Shown: positions 1 through 9,763, numbered from the stretch's first letter. The stretch: DNA of 64,000 nucleotides from Paenibacillus protaetiae (GCF_004135365.1 NZ_CP035492.1:124001-188000), one strand, 5' to 3'. Program-made: numbers and translations. Notes: a model not told the origin generated them from the sequence alone.

Positions 1-1415
1 TGAAAGGCGCCGGTCGTCGTCGGAAAATTAAGAGATGCTGTATTCCCCGTCACATAAGCGTTTCCCGCGCTATCTACGCTAATTGCCGTACCATTATCAC
101 CGCCGGAACCGCCAAGGAAAGTGGAATAGATAAGCGAGGTTCCCGTAGCGTTCAGCCTGGCGGCAAACCCGTCGTTGTTGCCTCCGTATACTGTCTGAAA
201 GGCGCCCGTTGTCGTCGGAAAATCAGCGGAAGCCGTAAACCCGGTAACATATGCCTCACCCGCACTATCTACTGCTATTCCAAGACCATAATCATGTCCG
301 GTTCCGCCCAGATAGGTGGAATAGACAAGCGCGCTTCCGGTGGGATTCAACTTGGTCACGAACACATCGCTCGAACCGCCGAATATCGTCTGTACGGCGC
401 CGGGAGTAACCGGGAAGTTATCGGAATACGTTCGTCCCGTGATATAAGCGTTTCCTTCGGCGTCAACCGCGATGTTTTGGCCTGAATCGTTTGCAGAGCC
501 GCCTAGATAGGTGGAATAGACGAGAGCGGTTCCGCTCGGATTGAGTTTGGTTACGAACACCTCCCGGTCGCCGCCGAATGTCGTCTGCACGGCGCCAGGC
601 GTGAGAGGGAAGTCCGTAGATGTTGTGATTCCCGTGACGTAAACGCTGCCCGTGGCATCCACCGCAATGCCGAACGGCTCATCGTTTCCCGAACCGCCTA
701 GATAGGTGGAGTAAACCAAACCCGGATCGATAATAAGAGGAGCGCTGCGGTCATAGGACTCGCCGATTTGAAACCCGATCGCGAGGAGATTATCATCATC
801 CGGCACAAGGATGAAAGATCCTGGAACGTCGCTTCGTTGTCCGTCTATTTCCTGGTAACAGACCGGGCGAGGATCGATTAATGCACCAATCGCAGTATCG
901 ACAACCAAATTCCCCTCTTCATCGAGCGAGACTTTCTCCGCTCCTGCATACGCAAACCTGATAAAATCCTCATTGGCTCCGGGCTGAACGATAAACTCAT
1001 ATTTGATGCCAGCCCCTTCGCTTCGAAACACCAGATTAATCCCAGGCCATAGTTCCGCATAGAAGATTCGGAGGAACGCAGGTATATCAGTGTACCAGTT
1101 AGACGGGTTAGCGCCTTTGAAGTAGTGGACCTTACTATCCATTTCACTTGTTGCTTGCGGATGAATGCCGGGACTGGCGTTCAGAAAACGGAAATCGAGA
1201 CGAGTGCTCCGTACTTCTTTCTCCCGGCTAGGCAAATCGAATGTCGAGTGAGCTCGAACGATCGAGCGAGTTCTTTCCGAGAATGTGAAGATGACTTCGC
1301 TCGATGTAAATAAAGCTTCAATGCCAGCACCTCTCGAAACGAATTGAATCCGCGTATCTTTTACCTGTCCGACATTCGGCACAAAGTAACTGGGCAGCTG
1401 AACATTGCTTGCCAT
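1..1415 (-). CDS. SBBP beta-propeller repeat protein, cut by the window edge
   Basis: The reading frame on the minus strand stays open from an ATG at 1415 to base 1, so the C-terminus lies outside the window. An AGGCGGG ribosome site precedes the ATG. The first ~230 residues resemble the N-terminal beta-rich domain found in SBBP proteins (PNVGQ near residue 10). Then come four copies of a 65-residue repeat, three complete and one cut off, each starting with a form of VYSTYLGGSGND and containing VDA.G..YVTG and FPTT.GA. The DNA period is exactly 195 bp (markers at 696, 501, 306 and 111). The repeats match the SBBP family, predicted beta-propeller blades. No signal peptide is seen at this start. 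Function is unknown; surface or spore-associated roles are only a guess. Confidence 0.8.
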   Translation of the reverse strand, partial: MASNVQLPSYFVPNVGQVKDTRIQFVSRGAGIEALFTSSEVIFTFSERTRSIVRAHSTFDLPSREKEVRSTRLDFRFLNASPGIHPQATSEMDSKVHYFKGANPSNWYTDIPAFLRIFYAELWPGINLVFRSEGAGIKYEFIVQPGANEDFIRFAYAGAEKVSLDEEGNLVVDTAIGALIDPRPVCYQEIDGQRSDVPGSFILVPDDDNLLAIGFQIGESYDRSAPLIIDPGLVYSTYLGGSGNDEPFGIAVDATGSVYVTGITTSTDFPLTPGAVQTTFGGDREVFVTKLNPSGTALVYSTYLGGSANDSGQNIAVDAEGNAYITGRTYSDNFPVTPGAVQTIFGGSSDVFVTKLNPTGSALVYSTYLGGTGHDYGLGIAVDSAGEAYVTGFTASADFPTTTGAFQTVYGGNNDGFAARLNATGTSLIYSTFLGGSGGDNGTAISVDSAGNAYVTGNTASLNFPTTTGAF

Positions 1416-1594
1416 GTTGTGATGCACCCGCCTTTCAATAGCAAATTTCCACCATAACCATCCTATGAATCGGACAAAATCCAATATGTCAACGGTTGCG
1501 GTATCGCTGCTAACCGCTTGACTATGCTTAAGCCTTTTCGGACTAGTATACAGGCCGACATACGCTGAACTAACGGACAGGTTAGCAATCTTCA

Positions 1595-1623
1595 TTAACT
1601 TCACTTTTATGGTAAAATATACT
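1595..1623 (+). promoter_or_regulatory. sigma-A-type promoter upstream of phzF-like gene
   Basis: TTAACT (1595-1600) and TATACT (1618-1623) are separated by 17 bases and lie about 90 bp upstream of the GTG start. This matches the housekeeping promoter pattern by eye; there is no experimental support. Confidence 0.5.
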
Positions 1624-1711
1624 TCAATTATGGAATTGAGAAGTCGATGAATGACATCGCAACGCCACTCGGAATTGGTAAATGACGGGCAAAAAGAAAG
1701 GCGGTCAATGT

Positions 1712-2589
1712 GTGAAAAAAATAAAGGTTTACCATTACGATGCATTCAGCAACGTTCCAAATAGGGGAATCCGGCAGGAGTCGTCTTTGATGGCGAAACT
1801 CTCTCGGAGAAGCAAATGCAGGAAGTCGCGGAGAAGGTTGGATTTAATGAAACGGCGTTCCCTTTAAAGTCCGATAAAGCTGATCTCAGAATCCGATTTT
1901 TTACGCCAGGGCATGAAATCAATCTTTGCGGCCACGCTACAATGGCCACTTTGTATGCCTTAAAAACAAAGGGGATGCTGGGAGATAAAAACGATATAAC
2001 GATTGAAACAAAGGCAGGAATTTTGCCGATTCATTTCACTGTAAATGGTGAGCTTTATATCACCATGAGGCAGGCTGCTCCCCGGTTTCAAGCATTTAAT
2101 GACTCGCTTAATCAATTGGCTCACTCGATCGGCATCGAAGAAAGCGATATTGAGACGACAATGCCAACATTGTACGGAAGTACAGGCACGTGGACATTAT
2201 TGGTTCCCGTTAAAAGCTTGGCTGCATTCAAGCGAATGCGGCCAAATAATAAGGTTTTTCCTGATGTGCTGAAAGAAATGCCCAGATCATCCATCCACCC
2301 ATTTTGTCTGGAAACTTATGATCCCAACGCGCACCTGCACGCGCGTCACTTTTCCTCTCCGTTTTCTGGCACAATCGAGGATCCTGTTACCGGCACTGCC
2401 TCTGGGGTTATGGGGGCTTACTATTCCAGATACATAAACAGACATGTTTCTTCATTAGATCTTCTAATCGAGCAGGGGCATGAAATCGAAAGAGACGGTA
2501 AAGTGCGAGTGCACGTATCGGATAAGGGAAGTGTTATAGAAGTGACTGGCAACGCGGTTTATGTGAATGAGTTTGATATTTTAATTTAA
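1712..2589 (+). pseudogene. PhzF-family isomerase/epimerase, frameshifted near the N-terminus
   Basis: PhzF-fold proteins are two-domain isomerases, the best known acting in phenazine synthesis; most family members have unknown substrates. The GTG at 1712 follows AAAGGCGG with 7 bases spacing and encodes [19 protein letters not shown], a typical family N-terminus. The frame then fails: at 1764-1767 there is GGGG, and adding one G restores [16 protein letters not shown] followed by the rest of the family pattern. The downstream part, open from 1768 to 2589, keeps VGFNETAFP with the catalytic Glu, [12 protein letters not shown] and [10 protein letters not shown]. Only one base is missing and the remainder is intact, so this is either a recent mutation or a homopolymer read error. 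An internal start at ATG 1816 would give 257 residues without the first strand and is unlikely to be functional. Confidence 0.8.
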
Positions 2590-2631
2590 TCTATTTTAAA
2601 TGGAATGCATGGAAGTAACAGGCAGAATAAT

Positions 2632-2655
2632 GCAATAGTTTAGCGCAATAGTTTA
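2632..2655. repeat. short direct repeat upstream of GNAT gene
   Basis: GCAATAGTTTA occurs at 2632-2642 and again at 2645-2655, a 13-bp period. It lies 50-70 bp before the acetyltransferase start, where an operator could sit. Nothing else supports a role. Confidence 0.3.
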
Positions 2656-2704
2656 AAGAGATACATGATAAAATGGGCTTAAAACAAATAAAGGACTGAA
2701 TAAA

Positions 2705-3166
2705 ATGAATAGTTGTACTTTTCTCGTATCAATGGCGACAATTGCTGATTTGGATGAATTGACCATTTTGTTCAATGAATATCGTATGTTTTACAATCAG
2801 GAATCAAATCTTGCATCAGCAAAGGCGTTCTTACTTGAACGATTTGAACACCGAGAATCCGTTATCTTCGTTGCCAAAGATGTTAATCACAATAAAATAA
2901 TCGGCTTTACTCAATTGTATCCTTCATTTTCATCCATTTCGATGCAAAGATCTTTGATTTTAAATGATCTGTATGTACTTTCAGATTTTAGAGGTGCAGG
3001 AGCTGCCAGGGGCTTATTAGAAGCGGCTAAAGATTATGCAAAAAGCATCAAAGCTAAGGGATTAGCACTCTCGACAGCGGTTGATAATGTAAGAGCGCAA
3101 GGAATTTATGAAAAAAGCGGCTATGAAAGAGATGAAGAATTTTATCATTATTTTTTAAAAGTTTAG
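2705..3166 (+). CDS. GNAT-family N-acetyltransferase
   Basis: A 153-residue single-domain GNAT protein, expected to transfer an acetyl group from acetyl-CoA to an unknown amine. The central strand NDLYVLSDFRGAGAARGLLEAA (about residues 87-108) carries the acetyl-CoA pyrophosphate-binding R-G-x-G-x-A motif, and the C-terminal part VDNVRAQGIYEKSGYERDEEF is the usual GNAT ending. An AAAGGA ribosome site precedes ATG 2705. The gene is more AT-rich than its neighbours, which might reflect transfer. It stands alone and ends before a strong bidirectional hairpin at 3208. Substrate cannot be inferred. Confidence 0.85.
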   Translation: MNSCTFLVSMATIADLDELTILFNEYRMFYNQESNLASAKAFLLERFEHRESVIFVAKDVNHNKIIGFTQLYPSFSSISMQRSLILNDLYVLSDFRGAGAARGLLEAAKDYAKSIKAKGLALSTAVDNVRAQGIYEKSGYERDEEFYHYFLKV

Positions 3167-3207
3167 AGAGACCTCAAGGATTATCCGGGAACGAAACGAA
3201 TATTTAC

Positions 3208-3259
3208 GTTCATGAAAAGTCCCCTTGGCGCATATGCGCCAGGGGGATTTTTCATGAAC
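3208..3259. terminator. 52-bp palindromic bidirectional terminator
   Basis: Two 26-base arms meet at 3233/3234 with no unpaired spacer in the DNA. 24 pairs are Watson-Crick and two are G-T. A-rich and T-rich ends flank the GC core (CCCCTTGGCGC/GCGCCAGGGGG), so the structure can terminate transcription in both directions. Confidence 0.75.
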
Positions 3260-3474
3260 TCAATGAATTTGATTCAACGAAAACGTTGGAGGTTAGGCTC
3301 TGCCCGGAAGCTCTCGTTTGTTGGCTCCTAAACAGAAACACTGGTTTTTCAACACTTTAGCCGGAATATTCAATAGTTGGCCGCTGCAATTTTACTATAA
3401 TTTAATTGTAATCCTGTTCAAGATTTGGAATGTTTTTGAGAAGGAAGCAGGAGAAGCGGGAATTCCATCAATTT

Positions 3475-3488
3475 TGGAAGCGCTCGCA
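3475..3488 (+). promoter_or_regulatory. CcpA cre site upstream of the rhamnogalacturonan lyase
   Basis: TGGAAGCGCTCGCA fits every fixed position of the catabolite-responsive element WTGNAANCGNWNNCAW, including the flanking T on both sides. It lies 67 bp before the lyase start. Repression by CcpA when preferred sugars are present is the natural inference for a pectin-degrading enzyme. Confidence 0.6.
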
Positions 3489-3554
3489 TTTGAATGAGGA
3501 AGGGGAACAGTAAAGGGCAAGGCGATTACCATCATAAAAGGAGGTTACAACTGC

Positions 3555-6500
3555 ATGATGTTATCACCTGACAAAAGTAAAATTCAACTTCTCATTTCGA
3601 AGCTGCTTGTGTTCGCTTTACTGGCGGCATTGGTTATTCCTTGGAAGGCGCCTGCCGCGCATGCGGCGGACGCGGAGCTCGTGTCCGACGACTTCAGCAG
3701 TTATACCGAAGGTCCGCTGACGCCGGGGAACGGCAATACGTGGACGACGGAAGGCGCCGTACCGCAAGTTAACGTGGTGCCTGCTGCGGAGGACTTCCCC
3801 GCTTATGCGGAAATGACCAATACGGCAGGCGGTTCCTCTTATATCGGCCAGCGTTTCGCCGCACAAAACGGCGGTTTGATTATCCAGTTTGACGTCAATC
3901 TGCCGAAGTCGTCCGGCGGTACGCTGTGGGTCATGGACGGCAAAGTGAATGCGACGACTGCAGCCGCTCTTCGCTATCAGCTGGATGCAGGCGTCATTAA
4001 GCGTTATAACGCGGCAGCGCAAAATCAAATCAGCTACGATACTACCCACTGGTACCGGTTTACGATGGTTTTTAACACGCCAAAAAATACGTATGACGTG
4101 CATATCCAGGATTTGACCACCGGCGAAGAAGTGCTGTGGCCGGACAATTTCTACAGCAGCCGAGATAAAATCAGCAGCTTTGGTTTCTACCTCAATCCGA
4201 ATGGGGGGACGGTTAAGCTGGCAAACGTACATGTCACGGCGCTGGATACAGGCCTGATCGGGCTGGGGCTTCATGACGGGGATACGACGCTTGCGTTATC
4301 ACCGGCTTTTAACCCGTCGGTTGTGAATTATTCCGTAGATGTGCCGTTTTCGACAACCGCGCTTGATGTCGTGCCGACGGCCAGCTTCCCGGAAGGAACA
4401 AGCCTGAAGGTCGGCGATCAGGATACGGACAGCGGACAAGCTGTGCAGGTAGATCTGACCGGCGATGCAACCGACATTGCGGTTGCCGTTACCTCTGACC
4501 AATATACCGATATTGCGATGACGTACCATATTACGGTTAACCGGCTGGAGAAAGCGCCTGACGTCAACAATGTGTCCTCCGAAGGGCATGACGGCAGCGT
4601 GCAAATCGGCTGGGACGAGCCTGCCGATCCGGCATTTACGGAAACACATGTTTATTTGGCTGGAGCGGACGATCAGCTTCAGTTGGCGGACACCGTTCCG
4701 AAAGGACAGTACATCTCCGCCATTACGGGGCTGAGCAATAATGAAACTTACCGCTTCGTTGTGAAAGCAGCCTACAGCTACGGGGACGAGCCGCTAGCGG
4801 AATCTGCCGGCATTTCGGTCAGCGAAACGCCGAAAGTGCTGCCTGCACGCCAAATGGAAGCTTTGAACCGCGGTCTTGTAGCGATAAAAGATTCCGAAGG
4901 CGTATTCGTCAGCTGGCGGCTGCTCGGCACGGATCCTTCCGATACGGCTTTTAATGTTTACCGTGACGGGAAGCGGATTAACGAGGAGCCGATAACGGAC
5001 AGCACCAATCTTGTAGACGCGGCAGGCGGCCCGGATTCGCATTATTATGTCCGCCCGGTATTAAACGGCAAGGAGCAGGCCAAGTCCGAGACGGTAAACG
5101 TATGGGATACGAATTATTTGACGATTCCGCTCCGGAAACCGGCGGACGGCGTTACGCCAGCCGGCGAGACATATACGTACCGCGCCAATGATGCCAGTGT
5201 CGGCGATCTGGATGGAGACGGTCAATATGAAATCGTGCTGAAATGGGATCCTTCCAACTCCAAGGACAACTCGTTAGCCGGTTATACGGGCAACACGTAT
5301 GTGGATGCCTATAAAATGGACGGCACGTTGATGTGGCGGATCGACCTTGGCCGTAATATCCGGTCCGGCGCGCATTATTTAGACATCATGGTGTACGACC
5401 TGGACGGCGACGGCAAAGCGGAAGTGACGTTCCGTACTGCGGACGGAACGGTTGACGGGAAGGGGAATGTGATTGGCGATGCAGCAGCCGATTACCGCAA
5501 TTCCAGCGGTTATGTGCTGGACGGCCCCGAATACCACACCGTATTTGACGGCGCGACCGGCGAAGCGCTGGATACGCAGCCTTACGAGCCGGCACGCGGC
5601 AACGTAGCCGATTGGGGTGACAACTACGGCAACCGCGTTGACCGCTTCCTGTCGGCAATCGCCTATTTGGACGGCGTGCATCCAAGCGTCATTATGCAGC
5701 GCGGCTATTACACCCGCATGGTGCTTGTCGCTTACGATTTCAAAGACGGCAAGCTGGTGAAACGGTGGACCTTCGACTCCAATACGCCGGGTAACGAGAG
5801 CTTTGCCGGACAAGGCAACCATCAGCTTAGCGTAGCCGACGTGGATAACGACGGCAAGGATGAAATTATTACCGGAGCTGCGGCTATAGACGACGATGGA
5901 ACCGCCTTGTGGAATTCCGGCCTCGGGCACGGGGATGCGATGCATCTTGGCGATCTTGATCCGAATCATCTGGGGCTTGAACTGTTCGCAGTACAGGAAA
6001 ATACAGGCGCCAAATATTCGGCAGATATGAAGGATGCCCGTACCGGACGCGTATTGTGGGGTATGCTGCAAACCGGCAAAGATACGGGGCGCGGCTTATC
6101 GGCGGACGTTGATCCAAACCATCCGGGCGAAGAAGCATGGGCAATTAACGGCGAATGGAACAGCACGAACGGCGGCCTCTTTACAGCAGACGGTCAAAAA
6201 ATATCCGATCAAATTCCTTCCAGCAATTTCGCGATTTGGTGGGACGGCGATTTGAACCGGGAGCTGCTGGACCACGATTGGCTGGGCGATCCGCTTCGCG
6301 TCGGCATTCCGAAAATCGACAAATGGGATGCGGAAAACAACCGGCTGATTAACCTGGAGACTTTTACCGGCACGTATTCCAATAACGATACAAAAGGCAA
6401 CCCTGCGCTCCAAGCCGATTTGTTGGGCGATTGGCGGGAGGAAGTGGTTGTCCGCACCGAAGACAGCAGCGCGCTTCGAATTTATTCGACCACCGATGTG

Positions 6501-7355
6501 ACGGACAAACGAATTTATACGCTTATGCATGATCCGGTGTACAGGCTTGGCGTTGCATGGCAAAATACGGGCTACAACCAGCCGCCGCATACAAGCTTCT
6601 ACTTGGGCAACGGAATGGAAGCGCCGGCGCAGCCTTCTATTTATACGGTCAAGTATACCGGGACAGGAGGCGGTGACGGCGGCAATAATGGCGGTAACCA
6701 TGATGGCGGCAACAATGGAGGCGGCACCGGCGGCAGCAATGAAACGCCAGGAACGGGCAGCGGAACGGATGCAGGGACAACGCCGGAGGTTTCGTTTAGC
6801 GATATCGGGAACCATTGGGCGGCAGCCTACATTACAAAGCTGGTACAGGCAGGCGCTGTTAACGGTTACGCGGACGGTACCTTTAAACCAAACCATACAA
6901 TTACCCGCGCCGAATTTACATCCATCATCGTGAAGCTGCTCGCCAAATCTGGCGCAAGCCAAGCGGCTCCCGTATTTGCCGATGTACAGCCGGGCAGCTG
7001 GTATTACGATGCGGTAATGGCCGGCTATCAGCTTGGGTTTATTCAAGGGAACGACGGCGGAACATTTGCCCCTGACGCTCCGATCTCCCGCCAAGAAATG
7101 GCAGCGATTCTGGAGCGGGTATACGCAAGCGCAACAGGGGATACAGGAGTAAGCGGGGAGGCGCTGAACCAGCTGGATACCGCATTCAGCGATGCTTCCT
7201 CGATTGCCGATTGGGCAAAAGCGGGAGTGGCCAAAATGGCCGAGCTGGGCGTAATTAACGGTTTTGAGAACGGCACCTTTGCGCCGGGTCAAAATGCGAC
7301 ACGCGCGGAAGCGGCGAAAATGATTTGCTTGTTAGCTGCGGCTGCTCAAAAGTAA
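3555..7355 (+). CDS. SLH-anchored rhamnogalacturonan lyase (PL11 family)
   Basis: Predicted to cleave the rhamnogalacturonan I backbone of pectin by beta-elimination at the cell surface. An AAAGGAGGTT site precedes ATG 3555. Residues 1-38 form a signal peptide ending AAHA. Residues ~40-225 look like a LamG/concanavalin-type fold, ~236-325 like a cadherin-like beta-sandwich, and ~330-425 like a fibronectin type III module. Residues ~428-1035 are the PL11 catalytic propeller, starting with the family signature PARQMEALNRGLVAI and containing calcium-binding-type repeats such as GDLDGDGQYEIV, YDLDGDGKAEV and DVDNDGKDEI. A Gly/Asn-rich linker (~1036-1080) leads to three SLH modules (~1082-1266) that bind pyruvylated cell-wall polymer. 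At 1266 residues it is far longer than the B. subtilis secreted homologues YesW/YesX because of the added modules. A cre site lies upstream and a terminator downstream; it is probably monocistronic. Confidence 0.92.
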   Translation: MMLSPDKSKIQLLISKLLVFALLAALVIPWKAPAAHAADAELVSDDFSSYTEGPLTPGNGNTWTTEGAVPQVNVVPAAEDFPAYAEMTNTAGGSSYIGQRFAAQNGGLIIQFDVNLPKSSGGTLWVMDGKVNATTAAALRYQLDAGVIKRYNAAAQNQISYDTTHWYRFTMVFNTPKNTYDVHIQDLTTGEEVLWPDNFYSSRDKISSFGFYLNPNGGTVKLANVHVTALDTGLIGLGLHDGDTTLALSPAFNPSVVNYSVDVPFSTTALDVVPTASFPEGTSLKVGDQDTDSGQAVQVDLTGDATDIAVAVTSDQYTDIAMTYHITVNRLEKAPDVNNVSSEGHDGSVQIGWDEPADPAFTETHVYLAGADDQLQLADTVPKGQYISAITGLSNNETYRFVVKAAYSYGDEPLAESAGISVSETPKVLPARQMEALNRGLVAIKDSEGVFVSWRLLGTDPSDTAFNVYRDGKRINEEPITDSTNLVDAAGGPDSHYYVRPVLNGKEQAKSETVNVWDTNYLTIPLRKPADGVTPAGETYTYRANDASVGDLDGDGQYEIVLKWDPSNSKDNSLAGYTGNTYVDAYKMDGTLMWRIDLGRNIRSGAHYLDIMVYDLDGDGKAEVTFRTADGTVDGKGNVIGDAAADYRNSSGYVLDGPEYHTVFDGATGEALDTQPYEPARGNVADWGDNYGNRVDRFLSAIAYLDGVHPSVIMQRGYYTRMVLVAYDFKDGKLVKRWTFDSNTPGNESFAGQGNHQLSVADVDNDGKDEIITGAAAIDDDGTALWNSGLGHGDAMHLGDLDPNHLGLELFAVQENTGAKYSADMKDARTGRVLWGMLQTGKDTGRGLSADVDPNHPGEEAWAINGEWNSTNGGLFTADGQKISDQIPSSNFAIWWDGDLNRELLDHDWLGDPLRVGIPKIDKWDAENNRLINLETFTGTYSNNDTKGNPALQADLLGDWREEVVVRTEDSSALRIYSTTDVTDKRIYTLMHDPVYRLGVAWQNTGYNQPPHTSFYLGNGMEAPAQPSIYTVKYTGTGGGDGGNNGGNHDGGNNGGGTGGSNETPGTGSGTDAGTTPEVSFSDIGNHWAAAYITKLVQAGAVNGYADGTFKPNHTITRAEFTSIIVKLLAKSGASQAAPVFADVQPGSWYYDAVMAGYQLGFIQGNDGGTFAPDAPISRQEMAAILERVYASATGDTGVSGEALNQLDTAFSDASSIADWAKAGVAKMAELGVINGFENGTFAPGQNATRAEAAKMICLLAAAAQK

Positions 7356-7369
7356 ATATAAGCCGGCAA

Positions 7370-7413
7370 GCGGCGCTTGAATACGGAAATCTCCGTACTC
7401 AAGCGCCGTTTTT
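7370..7413 (+). terminator. Rho-independent terminator of the lyase gene
   Basis: CGGCGCTTGAATACGGA pairs with TCCGTACTCAAGCGCCG around a short loop and is followed by TTTTTAT, starting 16 bp after the lyase stop. Confidence 0.85.
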
Positions 7414-7836
7414 ATGTCTGGATTAACGGATGCAAGCAATAAACAACAATTTATTTTGAAAGTATTCAAGAATAAATGTAATAAAAAGTAAGTTATATTC
7501 GTGTTTATTTGATATGATTCGAATTTATCATGCCTTAAGGAGGGTTTAGCCTTCAAATCTTAACTTGAGGTCCGATGGAAGATGACGAAAAATGTCGAAA
7601 TAGTCGCATGGGCGGACGTTTTCAAACAGTTCTATAATACTAATAATTACTGATATTTAAATGAATTACATCATTTTACATCTAAATAATTTGTGAAAAT
7701 TGAAGTGAAACTATAAAAAAACCATTAATAAAATTCGATAAATAGTATTGGTCTATGTAGAAATTTGTAAATAACTCGAGTTGCCTCAGGTTTTCTTGAT
7801 TATTATGGAATTTCGCTAAATAAGAGAGAGGTGGAG
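7414..7836. other. AT-rich intergenic region before the chemotaxis receptor
   Basis: About 420 bp with no credible long gene. It is clearly more AT-rich than its surroundings. It contains a candidate sigma-D promoter (7714-7741) and an isolated AGGAGGG at 7538 that is not followed by a usable reading frame. No riboswitch class or RNA gene was recognised. Confidence 0.5.
7714..7741 (+). promoter_or_regulatory. candidate sigma-D (motility) promoter
   Basis: TAAA (7714-7717), a 16-base spacer and TTCGATAA (7734-7741) resemble the TAAA-N15-CCGATAT pattern of flagellar/chemotaxis promoters. It lies about 205 bp upstream of the receptor start. The region is AT-rich, so a chance match is possible. 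Confidence 0.35.
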
Positions 7837-7959
7837 ATGGGAGAGGTTGGGACGGCGAGTTTGCGGCATAACCTGCTAGTCATCAAGAGAGAACAGCCAG
7901 ATATTATCTTAATTACCGGAAGGATAACAAACGGAGGGCATCATCTTGAAGAAAAGTAA
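7837..7959 (+). CDS. possible 40-residue leader peptide
   Basis: An ATG at 7837 follows GAGAGGTGG closely and opens a 40-codon frame that ends at TAA 7957, overlapping the first codons of the chemotaxis receptor in another frame. The sequence [17 protein letters not shown] is not recognised. Overlap with the receptor start would allow translational coupling, but there is no independent evidence that it is translated. Confidence 0.2.
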   Translation: MGEVGTASLRHNLLVIKREQPDIILITGRITNGGHHLEEK

Positions 7960-9694
7960 AAAAAGCAAAAACTATTTCAGTACTAACTTGATTTTTTCTA
8001 TATCCAACCTTGCATTAATAGGAATCGTATTGATTGCGGTCAGCGTTTATTTTCAGACCAACATATTAACGAAAAGCTTGCAGGACCAGACTTTGGATAT
8101 TACGGAGAAATGGTCGCAAAAGTTTACGTATAAGGAAATTCAGGCCGTTGATGCGGACAAAAGATGGGACTCGCCGGAGCAATTGGCGCTGGCGGAAGAA
8201 TTCGACCATCTGTCGGAATACAACCCGACTGTAGCCCAAGGATATATTTTTGGGGTGGAACTGACGGACGGCAATAAAACGAGCCTGATTGCGACCCCTA
8301 CCGTTATTAAGGACGCATTGGTTGACGCGGGCTTGAAGGTAAGAGATTTGTATGAACAGCCGGACGTTGTTGTAACCGGAATTAAAGAAATGCTGAAGAC
8401 GGACAAAACAACCGTTGTTCCGGTTTACAAGGACGGGCTAGGCACGTGGATGAGCGTGTTTTATCCGATTCATGACGACAATGGCAAAATCGTTGCTTAT
8501 TTTGGCGTAGATATCGACGCAAGCATGATCAGCGACGGGAAGCACTCCTTCCTGCTCCGCTCTATTCTGCTGCTTGTCATCGCGCTCATCGTTTGCGGAG
8601 GGGCGCAATATTTGTTTGCGAGACGGACGCTGCTTCCGCTCAAGGATTTAGTAGACGGCATTTTGCAGGTAGCAGAAGGCAAACTGAATTTCTCCTTGCA
8701 GGAAAAAGGGGCGTTTGCGCCGATTAATACCCAATTTAATGTGATGGTTTCGCGGATTAAAGCGATCGTGCTGGATTTGAAGAAGATTGCCTCCAAGTCT
8801 GCAGAAGCATCCGACCGGATGTTTGAAATTACGGTTGCCTCCAAAGAAAGCGTCGATAACGTTCTCGTGGATTTGAATGATATGAAAAAAAATATAAGCA
8901 TGCAAGAGATGTCCGCTTCCAATTGCGAAACGGCTATGGGGCAAATTTCCGAGACGCTGCAAGTGATTGCGGCCGATATTAGCAGCGTGTCTTCCGCATC
9001 GCAGGAAATGAGCATCAAATCCGAGCAAGGGAACATGGAAGTAGCAAGCCTTAATTCGCAAATGAATCAAATTAGCGATGTCACGAAAGAAACCTACAGC
9101 AGCATTCATGTGCTGAACGATAAAGCGGCCGAGATCGGCAATCTTCTGAACATTATTGAAGAAATATCGAATCAGACGAATTTGCTTTCCTTGAATGCGG
9201 CCATTGAAGCAGCCCGAGCGGGCGAGCACGGCAAAGGCTTCTCCGTCGTTGCGGAAGAAGTACGGAAGCTGTCGGATCAGACGAAGATTTCCACCGGTGA
9301 AATTACGCATTTAATCCGGGAAATTCAAAGCGAAGTTGCAAGGTCTGTAGCATTTATGAGCCAGACGCTGCTCGAAGTGGATAAAGGGATCGCCATTACC
9401 GAAATAACAAGCTCCAAGTTCGAAGACATACTCAGCTCGACGAAGGTGGTAGCGGATCAAGTTGTAGACATCTCGGCATCTACAGAGCAAATTTCCGCCG
9501 GTACTCAGGAATCGAGCTCGATGATGAGCCAGCTTTCCGATATTTCCGCCAAAACGTCAAGCAATGCCAGAAACGTGCTGGACAACATTGCGCAGCAGGA
9601 GCGTTCGATTACAGAAATTACGGAGCACGCTCAAAGCGTGGCGAACATTAGTAAAGAGCTGAAAGAAATGGTCGATAACTTCCAAACGAATTAA
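7946..9694 (+). CDS. methyl-accepting chemotaxis protein
   Basis: Membrane receptor that controls CheA activity and swimming or related outputs. The start is TTG 7946, chosen because GGAGGG sits 7 bases upstream; no suitable ATG is present. It has an N-terminal transmembrane helix (~residues 12-35), an extracytoplasmic sensor of about 165 residues resembling a Cache domain (with [10 protein letters not shown] at its end), a second helix (~203-222), a HAMP region, and a signalling coiled coil. The conserved hairpin tip at ~405-445 contains [20 protein letters not shown] and [13 protein letters not shown]. At 582 residues it is of ordinary length. The ligand is unknown, and no other chemotaxis genes lie nearby. 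Confidence 0.93.
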   Translation: MKKSKKSKNYFSTNLIFSISNLALIGIVLIAVSVYFQTNILTKSLQDQTLDITEKWSQKFTYKEIQAVDADKRWDSPEQLALAEEFDHLSEYNPTVAQGYIFGVELTDGNKTSLIATPTVIKDALVDAGLKVRDLYEQPDVVVTGIKEMLKTDKTTVVPVYKDGLGTWMSVFYPIHDDNGKIVAYFGVDIDASMISDGKHSFLLRSILLLVIALIVCGGAQYLFARRTLLPLKDLVDGILQVAEGKLNFSLQEKGAFAPINTQFNVMVSRIKAIVLDLKKIASKSAEASDRMFEITVASKESVDNVLVDLNDMKKNISMQEMSASNCETAMGQISETLQVIAADISSVSSASQEMSIKSEQGNMEVASLNSQMNQISDVTKETYSSIHVLNDKAAEIGNLLNIIEEISNQTNLLSLNAAIEAARAGEHGKGFSVVAEEVRKLSDQTKISTGEITHLIREIQSEVARSVAFMSQTLLEVDKGIAITEITSSKFEDILSSTKVVADQVVDISASTEQISAGTQESSSMMSQLSDISAKTSSNARNVLDNIAQQERSITEITEHAQSVANISKELKEMVDNFQTN

Positions 9695-9701
9695 TGGCTG
9701 C

Positions 9702-9735
9702 CTGCCGGGAAGCGCGCGGGCGCTTCTCCCGGCAG
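9702..9735 (+). other. GC-rich hairpin after the chemotaxis receptor
   Basis: CTGCCGGGAAGCG pairs with CGCTTCTCCCGGCAG apart from a two-base bulge. No T tract follows, so it is a poor intrinsic terminator; it could protect the 3' end of the receptor mRNA or weaken read-through into the NRPS-like gene, which starts only 29 bp later. Confidence 0.45.
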
Positions 9736-9763
9736 AATACCGGAACGAATTAAGGAGATTGTG

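Noticed and set aside
6096-7292. 398-codon frame antisense to the lyase SLH region
   Set aside because: Shadow of the repeated, GC-biased SLH coding sequence; composition unlike a protein and no motifs.
7414-7836. Riboswitch (for example cyclic-di-GMP class) before the chemotaxis gene
   Set aside because: No conserved aptamer core could be found by eye; region is mainly AT-rich.
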